Assembly: GCA_000181795.3 (NCBI GenBank)
Contig: CM012953.1
Coordinates: 3,657,484-3,721,483 of the forward strand
Reading direction: 5' to 3'
Length of the DNA: 64,000 nt
Source: Trichinella spiralis
Lineage: Eukaryota > Nematoda > Enoplea > Trichinellida > Trichinellidae
Part shown: piece after piece, positions 37,429-51,100 of the stretch
How the letters are laid out: every line of letters starts with the position of its first letter
Position numbering within the stretch: the stretch's first letter is position 1
The notes under the pieces: generated by a model
What the model was told of the DNA's origin: nothing
The model's input: only the letters and a program-made list of their open reading frames with translations
Databases searched by the model: none
Translations under genes and position numbers: made by a program

Positions 37429-39486
37429 CTGTCAGGCCATGTACAATCGCAAAGCAAATTAGACAAAGAGCACATTAAAACTTTGAATCAACAATATCTG
37501 ACCAGCTAAACAAATACAGTAAGTGCTACAGTGTAGAAAAAAGTTTACTTTATTATTAATTGTAAAAAGTCATTAATCATCTACATATATTTTAATACTT
37601 GCATTAATTAAAGTAACTATTAAAATTTTTTTTATTATAATTCATTATTAAAGTAGTGAAAAAAGTTTTATAACGGTAAAAAATAAAAAATAGCTTTTTA
37701 AAATTTATTCATTATTATCTATGTTTAAACAAATTTCAGCATTTATTTCAGTGTAAAAGTGTTATGAACTGATATTTTAAATGTTAAATATCCGACAAAT
37801 ATTTATCTTTTATTATGTTTTGTAATGTTAAGATTTTTTTTCTGATTACTAATACAGTAATATTTTCAAGAATGCATTAGTTGAACTTGCACATCAGTAG
37901 AGAAACTTGTTCTGTTCATCAACAACTTTTAAAAAGAAGTACACTGTGAAAATAATAAAAGTTGTAAATTTCCTGAACAGTTAAACGATTGGACACACAG
38001 AACAATACTGCAGTACTGAAAATGAGAACGGGAATATAAATTCTTAAAATATGCATGCAGTTCAGCCTGCTGAAATTTTGCAATATTTTCGAACTGTTTT
38101 TCTTAGAATATGATTTTAGATTGACTCTAAGATTGTGAGCTTCCAATGGTATTTTATTATTTTTGCGAAGTAGCATTGAAAATTCACAAAATGCTTCAGA
38201 AACAGAAGTAAGCATTTCAAAACAATTTTTTAAATATACTGATAAAGTTTATTACATGTTCATCTCTCATGCATAATAAATATTCTAAACTCGCTAATTC
38301 CCCTACCTCCAAGAAACAGAAGTCGGTATTAATTATGCAGCTATTCCAATGCAAATATCTGTCATTTGATAACATCCAGTTTTTTACTGAAAACACTTTA
38401 TTGTTTTAATTTTAAAAAGCGATTTTTATCATTGCATATTTCTCATTCTTTTCTAAAAAGAATTTATATATTTATATGCATTATTGTTCACTCGTATTCA
38501 TTTAAAATTGTGTACATATTTTTCAAGTTTATAGTAAAATTGTCCTGTGCTTTATTATGAACTCTTTCTGCGATAAATCGTGAATTAAAATTTTGGAAAA
38601 AAATATTAATCTATTATAATTAGAAATAAGATGGCAATAATTTCAATAATTATTCAGAAAATGCCCAACACTTTGTCTTTTTCTTTTATTTCAAAATAAT
38701 GCAGAATTATTTTCAATTAAATTGCCAGTAATAAGCTCATATTGGTGAGCTAAATGGCACTGAGCAAAGCATTATGAAATTACAGCTGATAAGATGCAAA
38801 TGCAACGATCATTGAACGGCTATGAGTCTCTTTTAAAGGTTAAGTAAATAATATGCACAAATATTGATTGTTGCAATTTGATCTGAGCCTTTTAATAAGA
38901 CAATTCTAATAAAGCGGACAAACTTCTTAATCAAAATGAGATAACGAAAAATGAATCCAGAAAATTATAATTTCGAAAATGCAATAAAAAATTACATATC
39001 AAATTGTAAAATATTAAACAAAAATTTAAAACAACATAACTTAGGCAAATGTAGTTTTAATTTATATAAACTATTTCAAAAAGTAAAAAGAAAACATTTT
39101 AAATAGTTCAATGCACATCTCCAAGATACAATATGATATGATAATCAAGAGAAGTAAAAGTTTATTACAATTTCAATTAAAAATTTCTAAAATCTGAAAT
39201 TTCCCTGCAGTATACAAGTATAAATTTTAAATACAGTTAGCCATCTTGAATTTTATTGATTTTCATTTGTTATATTTTAATGTTAAAATTAATTTCCATT
39301 CTAAAACTTTTCGCAGTTATAAGTTCATTTATGTAATTAACTGAACTTATAATTTGTTGAATAATAGGTAATTGAAAATACATAATATACTGTTTATAAA
39401 TAATAAAATGCATAAATAACAAATTTTGTATTCATAAAATGTGGATATTGCTGTTTGAAACATAGTTTTCCGGACTTGAAAAGAAT
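37429..39486. other. AT-rich DNA, probable G-alpha 5' region
   Basis: It should contain the missing first G-alpha exon. A 98-codon minus-strand frame at 37919-38215 with a hydrophobic stretch stands out by length but has no recognisable domain. Nothing else is supported. Confidence 0.35.
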
Positions 39487-39560
39487 CGTCCCTGGGTGGG
39501 CTCGAACCACCAACCTTTCGGTTAACAGCCGAATGCGCTAGCCGATTGCGCCACAGAGAC
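39487..39560 (-). tRNA. tRNA-Asn (GTT)
   Basis: On the minus strand the acceptor arms GTCTCTG and CAGGGAC pair (one T-G), the D arm is GCGC/GCGC, the anticodon arm TTCGG/CCGAA encloses the loop CTGTTAA with anticodon GTT (39526-39524), and the T arm GGTGG/CCACC encloses TTCGAGC. The discriminator base is G. There is no intron. A and B box sequences match a cytosolic tRNA. Confidence 0.96.
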
Positions 39561-40176
39561 ACGGAGGAACATCTTTATCTATACGCATAAATAGGAATGA
39601 ACGATAATATTCTTGATAACTTTATAATTATATATATGTTTTTTTATTATTTATGTTAGTACATTATATTTTATATATCTTAAATTTTGTAGCTGCAAGC
39701 AATTAAAGTTTCAATTCAGATATTACACTTATTTCACGTCAGTTGATGGAAAGTTGCAACTGTTGCAGTACATTATTCTTTTTCACATTGAAATTACCAC
39801 TTTAAAATTTATAAATTAATTATCAAATTATTTGTTTTTTCTTTCATTTAAAATCAAAGGAGAAAAAGGAAATTTCACTATATAATTTAAAGTTTTACAT
39901 TAAGCTGTAAGTTTAAACCACTTTTCATTATTCTTTAAAGTTTCATATAGTTTTGAAATTCAGTTTCAGTTTCAGTGGTGTAATTGACGCAAATAAATTT
40001 ATTATTGCGCTAAAAATTCGTCAACCGGTCGTTGATAGCATTACGCGAATTCGTTTGAAGCTGCCATTGCTGTTTTGTAAATTTTCTACTGTTTTGCAAA
40101 AGTGGCAGCATATTTTTATTCTGAAGATATTATTAATATTTGAAAGTTGGTTATTTGTTTTTTAAGCAGTTGAAAA
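39561..40176. other. AT-rich DNA upstream of dynein light chain
   Basis: No gene was found. A strong 3' splice consensus (TTTTTTAAGCAG) ends seven bases before the next start codon. Confidence 0.4.
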
Positions 40177-40464
40177 ATGGCATCGAATGAGGAGAGCAGT
40201 TCTATGAATTGGACTGTAACGGATATGACACCGGAAATGCAGCAAAGTGCAATGCAGTTAGCTAAACAAGCGCTGAAGGATTCTACAGATTTTAATAAAG
40301 TGGCGCAGATCTTAAAGAGGGATTTTGGAAAGAAATGGGGTTCAGATTGGCAATGTGTTGTCACTGACCAATTTGACTGGCTTCCAAGCAATTGGAAAAC
40401 AGAGAAGAAAGCTTTCATTTTTTTCGGCATTGCCAAAGTGAGAGTGCTTCTGTTTCAGCAATAA
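40177..40464 (+). CDS. Dynein light chain (LC8-type), single exon
   Basis: Small subunit and dimeric hub protein of the DYNLL/LC8 fold. One exon encodes 95 aa (LC8 is about 89). Matching blocks are DMTPEMQQSAMQLAKQAL, DFNKVAQILKRDFGKKWG, W-C-V and the final strands FIFFGIAKVRVLLFQ, corresponding to LC8's DMSEEMQQ, IKKEFDKKY, HFIYFYLG and VAILLFK. It is clearly divergent from canonical LC8, which is usually near-invariant, so it is more likely a paralogue (axonemal or testis-type light chain). The 3' splice site seven bases before the ATG implies a 5'UTR intron or trans-splicing, which argues against a retrocopy. Confidence 0.85.
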   Translation: MASNEESSSMNWTVTDMTPEMQQSAMQLAKQALKDSTDFNKVAQILKRDFGKKWGSDWQCVVTDQFDWLPSNWKTEKKAFIFFGIAKVRVLLFQQ

Positions 40465-41717
40465 ATAATGATAATAATAACATAATTTTATGCATTATAT
40501 TCATTCTGCTTTCATGCTTTATGTTTTTAATATTTTTGTTTTGTTTTAATTAGCATAGAATATTTACAAATAATAAATAAATGTCTGTATTAAAAAATTT
40601 GTAGAAACTTTGATGAAAGCATTTCTTTAAAATATTGTTTTAAATTCACAATTCAAGCAAAACAAGGAAAATTATACACTTTTAGTTCACTTCCTACACG
40701 ACAGTTTAATCAGTGAGTAATAAATTGTTTGCATTTGATCATTGAAAGAATGTGCATTTATTTTAAAAAAAATAGTTTTGTTTCCGTCTGAAATTTCATC
40801 AAACAAAATAATACTAAAAAGTAAACAACACATATTTCAATTTTAATATCAATTAACATAACTGTAAAATATTAAAAATTTTCCTATAAAAACGTTGATT
40901 TTGTTTTAAAAAAATTATTTATTTTTATTCTTTGTAACTATGAAATCTTTTGAAGAAATTTTCCATAAACACAATATAATTTTACAATAAATTACTTATT
41001 ATTTAATAACTTTTGAAGTTAGTGTGAAATGCTATACTGTTTTTAAAAGTTATGTACTTTTCTTTTGAAAAAAATTCTTATTAATTATATTTATTTACAA
41101 TTAACCAGGTATTGCTTTGCAAAAATTATTTTTCAAATCCAACAAAATTACCACAACTTTTAGCTCAAACTGTTCTGATCAAAGTGACATTTAGCATTTA
41201 CATTGAAGTACAAAAATGAAAATCATATCTATAATAGAAGACGTTGTATAAATATTGTTTTTTTTATTCAAACAAACATTGATAATAATGACTCAGCAAT
41301 TTATCCGTCCAATCATTTATTCAATTATTTGAAACCCACAACTTTTCTCAAATAGTAATAGTTGATAGTAACTGTTGGTCACTAGATGGCGCAACACGTC
41401 AATGGCGGCACATTGGCTAGACAGGCACCGATGGCAGAGGCGGCAGTCTATATACGTGGCCTTGTTGGAGTCGGCTGTTCCGCGTACACATACATACACA
41501 CGTACGCTAGCATATAAGCACACTGATACTTTCAATTTTGTTTTTTCTCATTTCATATTTTATTCAGCTTTTTCTAAGCTGTTGCCAATATTGTCATTAT
41601 TATTACTATTATTATTTATTAATTTTCCCGTTTGCCACCTTGCAATTTTTACAACCGTAGCAGGTTTTGGCCTGCCGTTTGCTCATTTTAAGCCGCTTCT
41701 TCAAGAATCATTGAAGC
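40465..41717. other. Dynein light chain 3' flank and Ig-gene promoter region
   Basis: AT-rich until about 41380. It then becomes more GC-balanced (41385-41530) just upstream of the signal-peptide exon at 41718. No coding exon was found. Confidence 0.4.
41446..41456 (+). promoter_or_regulatory. Possible TATA box of the Ig/FN3 gene
   Basis: TCTATATACG lies in a locally GC-richer stretch about 265 nt upstream of the signal-peptide ATG. Position and setting fit a core promoter, but no initiation site can be shown. Confidence 0.3.
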
Positions 41718-44700
41718 ATGAAATCGTCGTTGCCGTTGTTCGTCTATCTTTTATCCGGTAAGCGTTTTTCTTGTTCAACTTTTTCCAACAACCGACCCTA
41801 GCTCAGCTTTTAATGGGCCATTAAGCAGAGCGCTTAAGCTCAAAAGAAGCACTTTTGCTGTTCTACTTTTTTTCATATTCATTTTGCAATTGTTTCGCTT
41901 TTTCACTGGCCATTTTCGATCCAGCTGCTCGGGCACTTATCCGCACATCGGCCGGCCGGGCTCATCTCCTCCTGTCAACAGCAGATGCGCGACCGACGGC
42001 CGGTCAAGGTTGGATATTTGCCAATCGACCGTAATCCGTTGGCTTGTTTGATAGTCGGCCGTGAGCAAACACAGCGAGCGCTTTTGGCTAATTCTCTCTC
42101 TCTCTCTCGGGCTTGGGCGTTGTCAATTCAGTCCTGCGTGGGCGGGCTTTTGTCTCCTCCCTAAGCCTTCTGAGAAGAGGTGGTGGAATAATAACATGAC
42201 AAAAAAAAGAAAAAAAATACACGCGATTGTTCGGGTCAAGCGCTTTTTTTCCCAACATTCTTTTTGTTTTGCTTTCTATGCATATATATATATGTACTGC
42301 ACATCCGTCCATGCTCTTTCTTCTGTCAGCGATGTTCTGAATGGAAAGCTTAATAAAATCCACATTCGAATCGATCCGCCCCCATCTGACCAATTGAATA
42401 ATAATCCACTAGCTTGGTTGCTTTTTGTGTACGGTTGGTTATGAAATTATCCCACTCCATGACCGGCGGGGTTCATTCGGATCGACCGGCGGCTTATCCG
42501 ACGTTGCAACTTGAACAGATCGATAATTTCTCGCCTAATGGTCACTTCCGCTGACCATCGGTCGGCTGGATATTTCAACTTGAGCACTGACTGCAACGTC
42601 GTCCCTGAGGTGTCGTTGGATGGGCACGATCGGGTCAGCAGGAGGTGGACATGAGTGTCCATTTTCCGCACGCTTGTTGTCGACTCTTGTTGGCGTTGGA
42701 GTGGAAAATGTCCATATGAAATATGAAAATAGCCCCTTTTCCATTACGATTCACTGAATCACCTTTTGTACAAACACAAACTGACAGATCAGCATCGATT
42801 CTTTTTTTTCTCTTTTGGATCATAAGCTCTGATACATTACTTGTGGCACATGGTCTGCCATTATATTTCAGTTTTCAAAAGGTCATATTTCAACAGGGCT
42901 CATTTGTTGGAAAAGGGTCATAAAAATCTTTCACATTTATTTTTCTCTTTGTGTGTTTGCTTTTTCTCTCTTCAACTTTTTAAATTGTTCGCATGTTGTA
43001 AGCATATATTATTTTGCTAGTGTGAAAAATAGATATTGTTTTTCATTCAATTTCAATCAAATTTGAACCAAACAACACAATAGTATCATATTTTTATGAC
43101 AGTTATGGATTAATTTTGAATTTAATTGGAAATTTCAATTAATTTTTTTCCATTTGCATTGTGAAAGTTTTCAAATTTAAACGAAACAAATTTTTCTTCA
43201 TCCAAGAAAAAGCAACTGATGACGTAACTTGGAGATGGCAAAAAAAAAGTTGTGCACTCGTTGAACGTTTGTAAAATATATACTTACTACTTCTTCAGCT
43301 AATAATTTGCTTTCAATGATTCAAAGTTGATCTTGAACAATGGTGCTTGGTGCATTTGTCATGCATTTGAAAAAAAACAAATATACCAAGTACAATATTT
43401 CCATTTTTACAAAGAAGTGAAGCAACTCTCAACAGCTCAAGATACAAGAGTTTAAACTGGGGGGATTTTCTATTGTTCAGCTTAAAGGTAGCTTATTTGT
43501 TTTTTTATGTTAGCCGGTAAGCGAAACAACAGGTTGGCTATTGCAGATGATGCTGTTGTTTACGTTCGCTTTCTTCACTAATTGTTTTCGACATCTGTTT
43601 GTTGTCGTATTTTCTCGTTTTGAAAATTGGGATGTTTTTTTTCGTTCGCTTTCTCCCATTCCATTCAAACCCTCCTGCACGCGCATCTGTTTTCATTTAA
43701 AACGTTCGCTTTCCGGATATTGTGATTTCGTCGTTTCCAAAAATATGCTCGAGCATAAGCATTAAAATTATTTTTTTCCCCTCACGCTCTAAGCCATGCT
43801 AATTGGTGTTTTGAGAAAATAACGAGACGAACGAGTGGACTGAAATTGCATAGAGGCGCGTTTATTACGATGCGACTTAATCGCTGTTTTTGTATCGACC
43901 TTTACTGATGAACCACCAATTTAGCCAAACTTATTGATTGTGCAATGCTTAGTCGTTGTTGTTATTGTTGTTGTTGTTGTTGTTGTTGCTGTTGTCGTCC
44001 ACATCATCATCATCATCACTGGACTAGATGTAAAGCTTGTTGCTGTTTTCTGTCTGGCTTGGCTTTGTTCGTTCATCAATTCAGCTTACATGACATTAAT
44101 TTTTTATTACTATAATTATCCTTTATTTATTTATTCATTTTCTTTTTTTAAATTAATTTTCAACAAGCTTTTTTTCATTTGGATAATCATATTCAAAATC
44201 TGTCTGTCTGTCTGTCATTCTTTGCATTAAAAAAATTACTTTGCAATGCAATGAACAACAAGTCCAACTATTTCTTATATACTTTAATCAAAGCAAGCAA
44301 AAGTAGATGGCAAAAATATCGACAGTTGCATTAGTGCTTGTTAATACACGGGCATATTTGAAAGTATCAGCCGGGACCTTCTTCTTAGATACTGATTAGA
44401 AATTTCAATTAAGCCTTTTCCTTTTCTATGCATAAAAAGAATATGAAATCAGAAATTCAATGTCGTATTTTTAACACAATGTTTCTCAAGGCGTGGCTAA
44501 ATTCCAATCTGATCTATTTACATTCTTTTATTTTTCAAGCAGTTGCTTCATTCAAAAGTGGATTTCGTTAATTTTTTGTTCATTTCTATCCTTATTTATT
44601 CTCTGAAACTAATAATGAAAAAAGCATTCAAAATTGATTTTTTGATAATTAATTGTTTTTATTTTAGTTTTTTTTTCAACATATCATGAAAGCTTTATTC

Positions 44701-45058
44701 GTTTATCAGCTGCATTTAAATTTTCAAAACAAGAAAATTAATACATTTACATCATCAGCATGCAGTGATATCAATAAAATTTTTACGTCGATGACAACTT
44801 TTTGGCACTTTATGTCTGTTTGAGGTTCTGTTTTGTCAGTTATCATTTTTCTAATCCATTTTAATTTCATGCTCACACTGACTATCAACCACTGTTTTAC
44901 CACTTCATATGAGCTTCACCAGTCTCGTCCAACAAATGCGCATTACAATCCTGTGGGAATATTTGCAATTGTATTTTAATTGATCCAAATTTATTCTCCC
45001 AAATGAATATACAGTTATATCTGTTCACTGGGGAATATCACTTATACAGTTAAATGTA

Positions 45059-45107
<49 letters not shown>

Positions 45108-48100
45108 ATAGATGTGCGTAAAAATATTTTTCATTGTATTTTGATTGAATGATGCACGTCAAAACTTTTCACTGAATAAGTTTGTAACATGTTTAAGAGC
45201 ATCTCACAAATATGCAATACTGAAATTTCGATGTTATCATAATAATTTGTCATACTTTGACAAATAAGAAGGCTAAAATTTTCCACTTCAAATGAAACAA
45301 TTTTCAATAACGTTTGCGCACTGAAGCTTCAAAGAAACAAAGAATAAAAAAACATTATAACATGCTATTATTATATTATTATTATTATTATTATTATTAT
45401 TGTTCTTATTATATTTGTTGTTAAGGGAAAATTTTCTACTGATATAAGAAATTTGTATTTATTATATTGCCTTCGGTTAGTTATGGGTTGGAAAAATTTA
45501 ATCAGCCCATTTGAAGTAATACAATTTCAACCACTCCGCGAGGAGACAATCCTATCGCCAAGAAATCCATAAATTACATCGTCAGATTGATTCTCATTTC
45601 ATCAACAACACTAATACCTGTAGTCATGTGTTTATAAAGCAGATGCGCAAATTAATTTTTCTAGCATGTTTGGTTTTTCATTTTTTGCTATTTTTAATGT
45701 TTTTTTTTTAAATCACACTTCCACAGGATATTCACACTTTGGTATGTGTTGTTTGTTTGTTGTTCGGTGGTGAAGATTGATGGGCAGGCATTTTTATTTC
45801 GTTTTATTTATTTTTTGAACAACATTTCCGACGTGGAAAGTCACAAGATTGTCAGTACGCAGCTGTCGTTTTCGCTTCACTGATTTGCGTTGGTTCTTGT
45901 GTTCGCAAAGCATATTGCCCAAACCACAATAGCCGTTTTAGCCTCAAGCCACTGGCACAAGTGAACAAATGAATCCCGCTGTTTTCAGATTGTCCCTCTC
46001 TCCCTCTGGAGGGTTTGAAATTGTTATACTGAGCAAAAAATTGCTTTTCCCTTCTGCAATGCATTGCAGATGTGAGATTGTTCATTTTTATATGTTCCGC
46101 TCCCATTTTGAACAGTATTATTAGACATTTCGGCATTCGCTTTGCCATTTGGCATTTTACGGCGGACGGCCGGCAGGCCGGAACAATAAATATTCTCTGT
46201 CTATAGTGGACATCATTAGGCAGATGATTTCTGCAACGATTTTCAAGTGGCCGTTCATAAATCATCAAATTGTCCTCGTATCTAGATAGGCGTGTCAAAC
46301 TGTTATTTTATTTCATTGTGTTGAATAGGAAACGGCGGTATTTTTCGTCAACTTCTGCGCTTGTCTTCGTCTTGTTTTCCCCCACTCATTTGCCCTTCAC
46401 CTCGACTTTTCCACCGACCGACCACATTATACAATCGACAGGGCATCGAATTTCCCGCCTGGTAGGATGAGAAAAATTGTCCAGATCAAATTTCTACCGA
46501 TCATCACCAACGTGCCTGGTGCTTGACAAGCATACTTGTGTATTTATGTATATATATAATAATACTTTTTAATTCTTCTTTTTCCTTTTTTGTTCCTTTT
46601 ATTCACTGAACCGCACCGCACCGCACTGCACCACAAAGCGAAAAACGTGTATTGATCAGAGATTTTCGTGTTGCAGTGCGCTCGTTTTGGTTTCATAATG
46701 ATTCAGCTTATTTCTGCCCAAGCTTGCCAATTAGCCACTTTTCAATTGCGTAATTTTCTCCATTTTCCATCACATTCACCGGTACGATACTGTGGTTCTA
46801 TTTTATAGAGGAAAAAATGAACTTTACAAAATCAATTTAATGCTTTTACTTCCTGCTAACGCATCGAAATTGTAAAAAAATCAACTAGGAGATGAATGAT
46901 TTAAATTATTTTTTATGCTTGTAATTTTTCGCAACTTGTACGAAACATACTCTTGAAATACACAAGTTGATCTATTTGAAATGAATAAATTCAATTCTCA
47001 AAAGCGGCTAACTAACCATCTCTAACTTTGGTGGTTTTTAATTTCACAATTGTTAATTCATGACAAAAATTTCTGTCGGGCAAAAATATCCACATCAATT
47101 GGTACGTTTGTTTGGTCACGTTCAGGTGTGTGAAGGGTCTGATTTGAATATTTGACAAGCGCTGACCAAAAAGCGGGTTGAAGAGGACATTTTGTGGCAG
47201 TTTCTATTTGCAAAACACCTCGGGTGATGGTTTTAATAATTACCTGACATTCTTTTACCATTGAACAACGAAACTGTATGATTGACGTAAATATGAATTT
47301 TTAGTTATAATAACTGGAAATTGAATGACATTTTTGAAGAAATGAAAAATGAAAATTTCACCGGAAAAATGAGGATAACAATTGTTATATTACAATATTA
47401 ATGAACATTTATATAACATTTTTTTAAAAAGTAAATTTCAAATATATTTTCAAAACACTCTATCCAATTTATCTTCTATAATACTGTAATAATTATATTT
47501 TATTTACTGTTGCTAATGTTTTCAGTAAAAACGATAAAATATGTGTATTATTGGTTTTATTTAGATAAAAAAAGTTCCTTTAATCAGTGTTTAAATCAAA
47601 TTAAAAAAAAGAATTACAAAAAAAAATCATTGCAACATCGAAGAATGATTGCAAAAGACTGTGGCTAAGTTTTTGATGCGTGTACTACCTGGCATGAAGT
47701 ACGACGTCGAGAATTGTTCAGCTTTGTTTTAAATCGTGGGCGGCTCGGTTTTTTTATTTTCTCACTTCTGAAAAGCCAGACGCTTTTCAAAATCAGTTAA
47801 TTTGAAATGATAATTTGCAAAAGTTAAAACAATAAAAAAATAAGCAGCAACCAACAAAACGCCGGAATTGCCGCTGGCCAGTTTGGTGTGTTTTTTTCTC
47901 AACAAGCATGTCTCAACGTATGTCGCATGCCGTTGCTATTAATCTCCTTCTTATGATGCACTTCAACTCGTTGCCATTGTTCGTATGCAACTCGTTGAGA
48001 GGGAAAAATTTACGTCTTCAGAGCATTTTGATTTTAACTATGCAAAAAGGCACTCCCAGAAAAGTAAAATATGTAATTTCCGTTTTGCAAATCTGATTTC

Positions 48101-51100
48101 AACTGTGCTGGTGTTGATTTTTATATGAGAAAATTTTTCATTTTTTCTTTATTATTATTATTATGATTATTCATGTCTTTCTTGGACAACAAAGCACACC
48201 CATACATGCGCATGTTGGTTAATCAATCGAGCTTATCATAGGCAAATAGTTTTTACAAGTATTGCTATTATTAAAATATCATTATGAAATTATAATTGCA
48301 AAATAAAATTGCGTCTATTTCATAATTGTTAGGAAGAAAATAAATGTGATTGAAGTTATTTAAGCAGGTTAAGATTGGCCAATTGAATAGCTGCTTTGTC
48401 GTTCAATTGAATCAATTTCAACAATAACACGCGTGCAAGTGAAATTTCTTCTGAGCGCATGGATTGAGATAAGTTGCGAAAAATACAACGCTGCAGTTGT
48501 TTGTCTCACTTGGGGGTAGCTGTAATCATGTTTACTATGCACAACGACAAACAAATGCCGAGGTCGACAAATGTTTGTCTTGTCCGTGGCGAAAATATTC
48601 CGCTTTGTCTCGGGTCGCAAGGACAAAGCCAAGATACAAATGTTTTCCGGCTTTGCCGGTGGTGATGCCTCAGTATTTTTGTATTCACTTATAAATGAAA
48701 TCGTCGTAAAGCTTTACAATAATATTTTAATGAATTTTTAAGTCAGTTTATTTTGTGACAAATTTTTCATAAATCGAAATCTTACAACCAAATTTAAGAA
48801 TTTAAATATTGAATATTGAGCAACAGTTGTTCAAAGAATAATTACAAAACGATTGCACGTATTGCTGTTTCTTAGAAACACCGTTGTTTCATTGTTATAA
48901 ATCATTTCAAAGCGGCAATAATTCTATCTCAGGAAGCAATAAACAGTTGGTGTGCATTTCTTTGCTTGCACAACTGTTGCAATTGTATCTTTTTTACACT
49001 TGAAAATGCTTTTCATGTTTGGTCATGCTGTTAACAGGTGTTGGATTGCATTCAAATATTTTAAAATAACCATTCATGCATTGTGCATATGCTTTTGAAA
49101 TTTGAAAAAACACAGAAACAGATTTCAAAATCAAGGGTAAAATAAAAAAGAGGAAAGGGCTATGACACAGTGTTATTTTTTTCTATTCGATTTAAGAATT
49201 TTCAAATTAATTAAAGTCACTTTCTATTTTTAAACTTAAAAATATGAGTATCAAACAGATTACAGTTTCGAAATAATAAAATATGATATTTCATATAAAT
49301 TCATACATTATAAAATTGCTTCAAATTATTGTCTTAAAATTAATTTAGGTTTGCAATGGGCATTTTCAGTCGAGCTGCAGTTTACAAGCGAATCCGGTCA
49401 TTACAATGTACGAGAAGGAGCTAACGTGACGTTGCCTTGCTGTGCGCAAGGAATGGACGACGACACGATCATACTGTGGAACAAATATGATCCAGATATT
49501 ATGACGGAAACGTTATTGTCGGTGAATTTTACTAAAATGGTCGAAATTCCAAAATTTATATTTAAAAATGGTTGGCCAAGATGTGTGGATATGATTTTAC
49601 TTGATGTTCATTCATATGATTCTGGTGAATATGAATGTTCTTTTGCTGAATTTCCTGACCTTAAGCTCCGACACAGTGTCGATGTTCGAGGTTGGTGTTT
49701 TAGTAGTATTTCTTTTTTATACTATGGAGGATACTATATATATATTTATGTATTCTAGCACATCTTTTTATAAACATTGTACCGGATGTGCACGAACATA
49801 TCGTGGAGGTTGGGGAACCGATAGTGCTAACGTGTTCAGCAAGCGGAAGTTCTGATGCTAAGATCATTTGGAAACGACTGGTGAGCAAATATTTATTTTA
49901 TATTTTTCTTTAAATATGCATAGCTGTAAGTACATTTATGTACAGGGTGATATGAACAGTGTTGAGACTGTATTCGATACTCCGAATCTTACTTTTCCAG
50001 TAGCTTCAGCAAGTCATGCAGGTGTATACGAATGCACCGCTTCTAGTGAAGATGAAGCACCAGTTTCAGCAGCTATTACTGTTGTTGTTCATGGTATGTC
50101 TAGTTTTCCTTCCAAAAATTGACTTTTTATTTCATTTTTTCAAAGTGATTTCATTACTAACAGAAGCATTAATGTTCCACAACTAACTTTTCACTTTATA
50201 AGCAATTTTAACTTTCTTTCCTTTGAACTATCCCATTGCTTGCATGGATGAAAAACATTAATGAAATTGTTTTATTAATATATTTTATCAAATTCAGTTC
50301 AATTACACGTTTGATATACTTGATTGAATGTTTAACAGTAACACTATTAATAAGATTATTCATGTTTAAAAAACAGTAATAAGAAAATTCTGAAAAATTT
50401 GGTAAATAATACGAAAATATTATTGTGGAACATTGTGAAACGCTTTTTAAGCAGTACATAAGAATAAAAAAGTAATTAAACATGTAAACTGTTATACAGG
50501 ATAATACGATAAGAACATAACAACTGTGAACAATATATACTGTAATTCATTTTATAGCAGAATTAATTACAGTTCGTAAATTTTAACGTTTTTCAAAATG
50601 ATTATTATTGATATGTGAATACATTTTTTTGTTAAATTAACAAATTGCTTCATTTTTAGCTCCTGAAGCTGATCCACGTAAGTTCCTTTATTTCGTTCAT
50701 TTATGTAATAAAGAAGTTGTACTGTGTGTTGTGTTGTATAACGGGTTGTTAATTGTCGGTGCTGTCTAGTATTTAAAATAGCAGTTAGTATTTATTGTAA
50801 AATTTATAAAAATAGCAAGCATAATTGTTGAATATGTGAATGTAGCCTGAGCAATTTGTGGTTTGAACTGTATTTGCGAAATTTGGAAACGCTGGTTGTG
50901 TAGATTGATTGCACAAAAAAACAATGAGTGCTATTTTTTGTGGCACGTCATCATTTAAGTAAAAGCGATTTTGAATTACTACAAACTTAAAACATTAAAG
51001 TCCGCAAATTTTAAACTTTTATTTTGCTGTCCTGCATGAATAATTTGCATGCATTGTTTTCTGTTGCACATTTGTTTACTTCTACTCAAGTTAGCTTTTT

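Noticed and set aside
37919-38215. 98-codon minus-strand frame with a hydrophobic stretch, tested as the missing G-alpha first exon
   Set aside because: It lacks the N-terminal features of G12/13 and has no donor in the right phase.
41375-41761. 128-codon plus-strand frame over the Ig-gene promoter
   Set aside because: The other frame holds a proper signal-peptide exon ending at a good donor; this one has no domain.
45852-46298. 148-codon minus-strand frame in the long intron
   Set aside because: No domain, splice support or sensible composition. It overlaps a GC-balanced patch where stops are rarer.
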